Positions 6,240 to 6,916 of a stretch of 6,916 nt of DNA are shown in pieces. Position 1 is the stretch's first letter. Every line of letters starts with the position of its first letter. The stretch lies in NCBI RefSeq assembly GCF_041624275.1, contig NZ_JBFJVE010000166.1, forward strand, positions 1 to 6,916, written 5' to 3'. The notes beneath the pieces are model-generated. The model saw only the letters and a list, made by a program, of their open reading frames with translations. It searched no databases and was not told where the DNA came from. Made by a program: the position numbers and the translations under genes. The stretch comes from Shimia sp041624275 (GTDB taxonomy: Bacteria; Pseudomonadota; Alphaproteobacteria; Rhodobacterales; Rhodobacteraceae).

Positions 6240-6916
6240 ATGTCGTTCGACCGTTCGATCAAGATCGCCCCATCCATCCTTTCCGCCGATTTCGCCAATT
6301 TCGGCGCCGAGATCGCGGCCATCGAGGCGCAGGGCTGCGACTGGGTCCACGTCGATGTGATGGACGGGCATTTCGTGCCCAACCTGACCTTCGGCCCGCC
6401 GCTCTGCGCCGCGATCCGCCCGCATATCAAGACCGTCATGGACGTGCACCTGATGATCGCCCCGGTCGATCCCTATATCGAGGCCTTCGCCGCCGCCGGC
6501 GCCGACATCATTACCGCCCATGCCGAGGCCGGGCCGCACACCCACCGGACCCTGCAGGCCATCCGCGCCAGCGGTGCCAAGGCCGGCCTGGCGCTCAACC
6601 CTTCGACCCCGGCCGATGAGGTGGGCTACCTTCTGGACATGGTGGACCTGATCTGCGTGATGACGGTGAACCCCGGCTTCGGCGGTCAGAAATTCATCCA
6701 TTCGCAGATCGACAAGGTGCGCCGCCTGCGCGCCATGATCGGCGACCGCCCGATCCACATCGAGATCGACGGCGGCATCACCCCCGAGACCGCGCCGCTG
6801 ATGGCCGCTGCCGGCGCCGACGTGCTGGTGGCGGGTTCGGCGGTGTTCAACGGCGGCTCGGTCACCGAGCCTTCGGTCTATGGCCACAATATCCGCGCCA
6901 TCCGCACCGCCGCGCA
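6240..6916 (+). CDS. rpe: Ribulose-phosphate 3-epimerase (3' end missing)
   Basis: This metal-dependent TIM-barrel enzyme (CbbE) interconverts xylulose-5-phosphate, made by transketolase, and ribulose-5-phosphate, the substrate of phosphoribulokinase. 225 residues are visible before the frame runs off the right edge without a stop. The family is usually about 220-230 residues, so probably only a few are missing. The sequence opens with the typical IAPSILSADF (9-18). VHVDVMDGHFVPN (36-48) carries metal ligand His37 and catalytic Asp39, and MDVHLM (67-72) carries His70. VNPGFGGQ (143-150) is the flexible phosphate loop. EIDGGI (175-180) holds the second catalytic residue, Asp177, and VAGSAVF (197-203) closes the phosphate site. 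All four expected metal ligands are present. The start is supported by GAGG 6 bases upstream and by alignment of the N-terminus. It is the only gene here separated from its neighbour by a long spacer, so its expression may be partly uncoupled from the rest. Confidence 0.96.
   Translation, partial: MSFDRSIKIAPSILSADFANFGAEIAAIEAQGCDWVHVDVMDGHFVPNLTFGPPLCAAIRPHIKTVMDVHLMIAPVDPYIEAFAAAGADIITAHAEAGPHTHRTLQAIRASGAKAGLALNPSTPADEVGYLLDMVDLICVMTVNPGFGGQKFIHSQIDKVRRLRAMIGDRPIHIEIDGGITPETAPLMAAAGADVLVAGSAVFNGGSVTEPSVYGHNIRAIRTAA

Noticed and set aside
6051..6887. 278-codon open frame on the - strand opposite rpe
   Set aside because: The + strand frame encodes an epimerase with all its catalytic motifs. 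The antisense frame has no recognisable motif and is explained by codon bias.

Overview
This window is a 6.9 kb, GC-rich, densely coding stretch of a Calvin-Benson-Bassham (cbb) operon. All six genes lie on the + strand: phosphoribulokinase (5' end cut off), transketolase, glyceraldehyde-3-phosphate dehydrogenase, phosphoglycerate kinase, class II fructose-bisphosphate aldolase and ribulose-phosphate 3-epimerase (last few residues cut off). The order is cbbP-cbbT-cbbG-cbbK-cbbA-cbbE. The bacterial (class I) phosphoribulokinase, the Calvin-type class II aldolase, the strong G/C preference at third codon positions and the cbbP-T-G...A order all point to an autotrophic or mixotrophic alphaproteobacterium, probably of the Rhodobacter/Rhodobacterales kind. 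The genus cannot be fixed from this window.

Layout: cbbP runs in from the left edge to 816. Its stop overlaps the Shine-Dalgarno of tkt (824-2818). The stop of tkt overlaps the Shine-Dalgarno of gap (2828-3832) in the same way. The gap stop overlaps the pgk start in an ATGA (3829-5034). A 22-base spacer with a strong Shine-Dalgarno leads to fba (5057-6139). A 100-base spacer holding two strong stem-loops then precedes rpe (6240 to the right edge). No other spacer exceeds 22 bases, and no promoter, tRNA, mobile element or CRISPR is visible. The operon promoter and any CbbR operator must lie upstream of the window.

How the genes work together: Pgk and Gap reduce 3-phosphoglycerate to glyceraldehyde-3-phosphate. 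The aldolase and transketolase rearrange triose and sugar phosphates. Rpe converts xylulose-5-phosphate to ribulose-5-phosphate, and phosphoribulokinase makes ribulose-1,5-bisphosphate. RuBisCO, fructose/sedoheptulose bisphosphatase (cbbF) and cbbR are not in the window and probably lie in its flanks.

I found no undescribed biological system here; this is a recognisable Calvin-cycle operon. The points most worth a second look are the cofactor pocket of the GAPDH, which looks switched toward NADP(H), the paired hairpins before rpe, and the placement of pgk between gap and fba.
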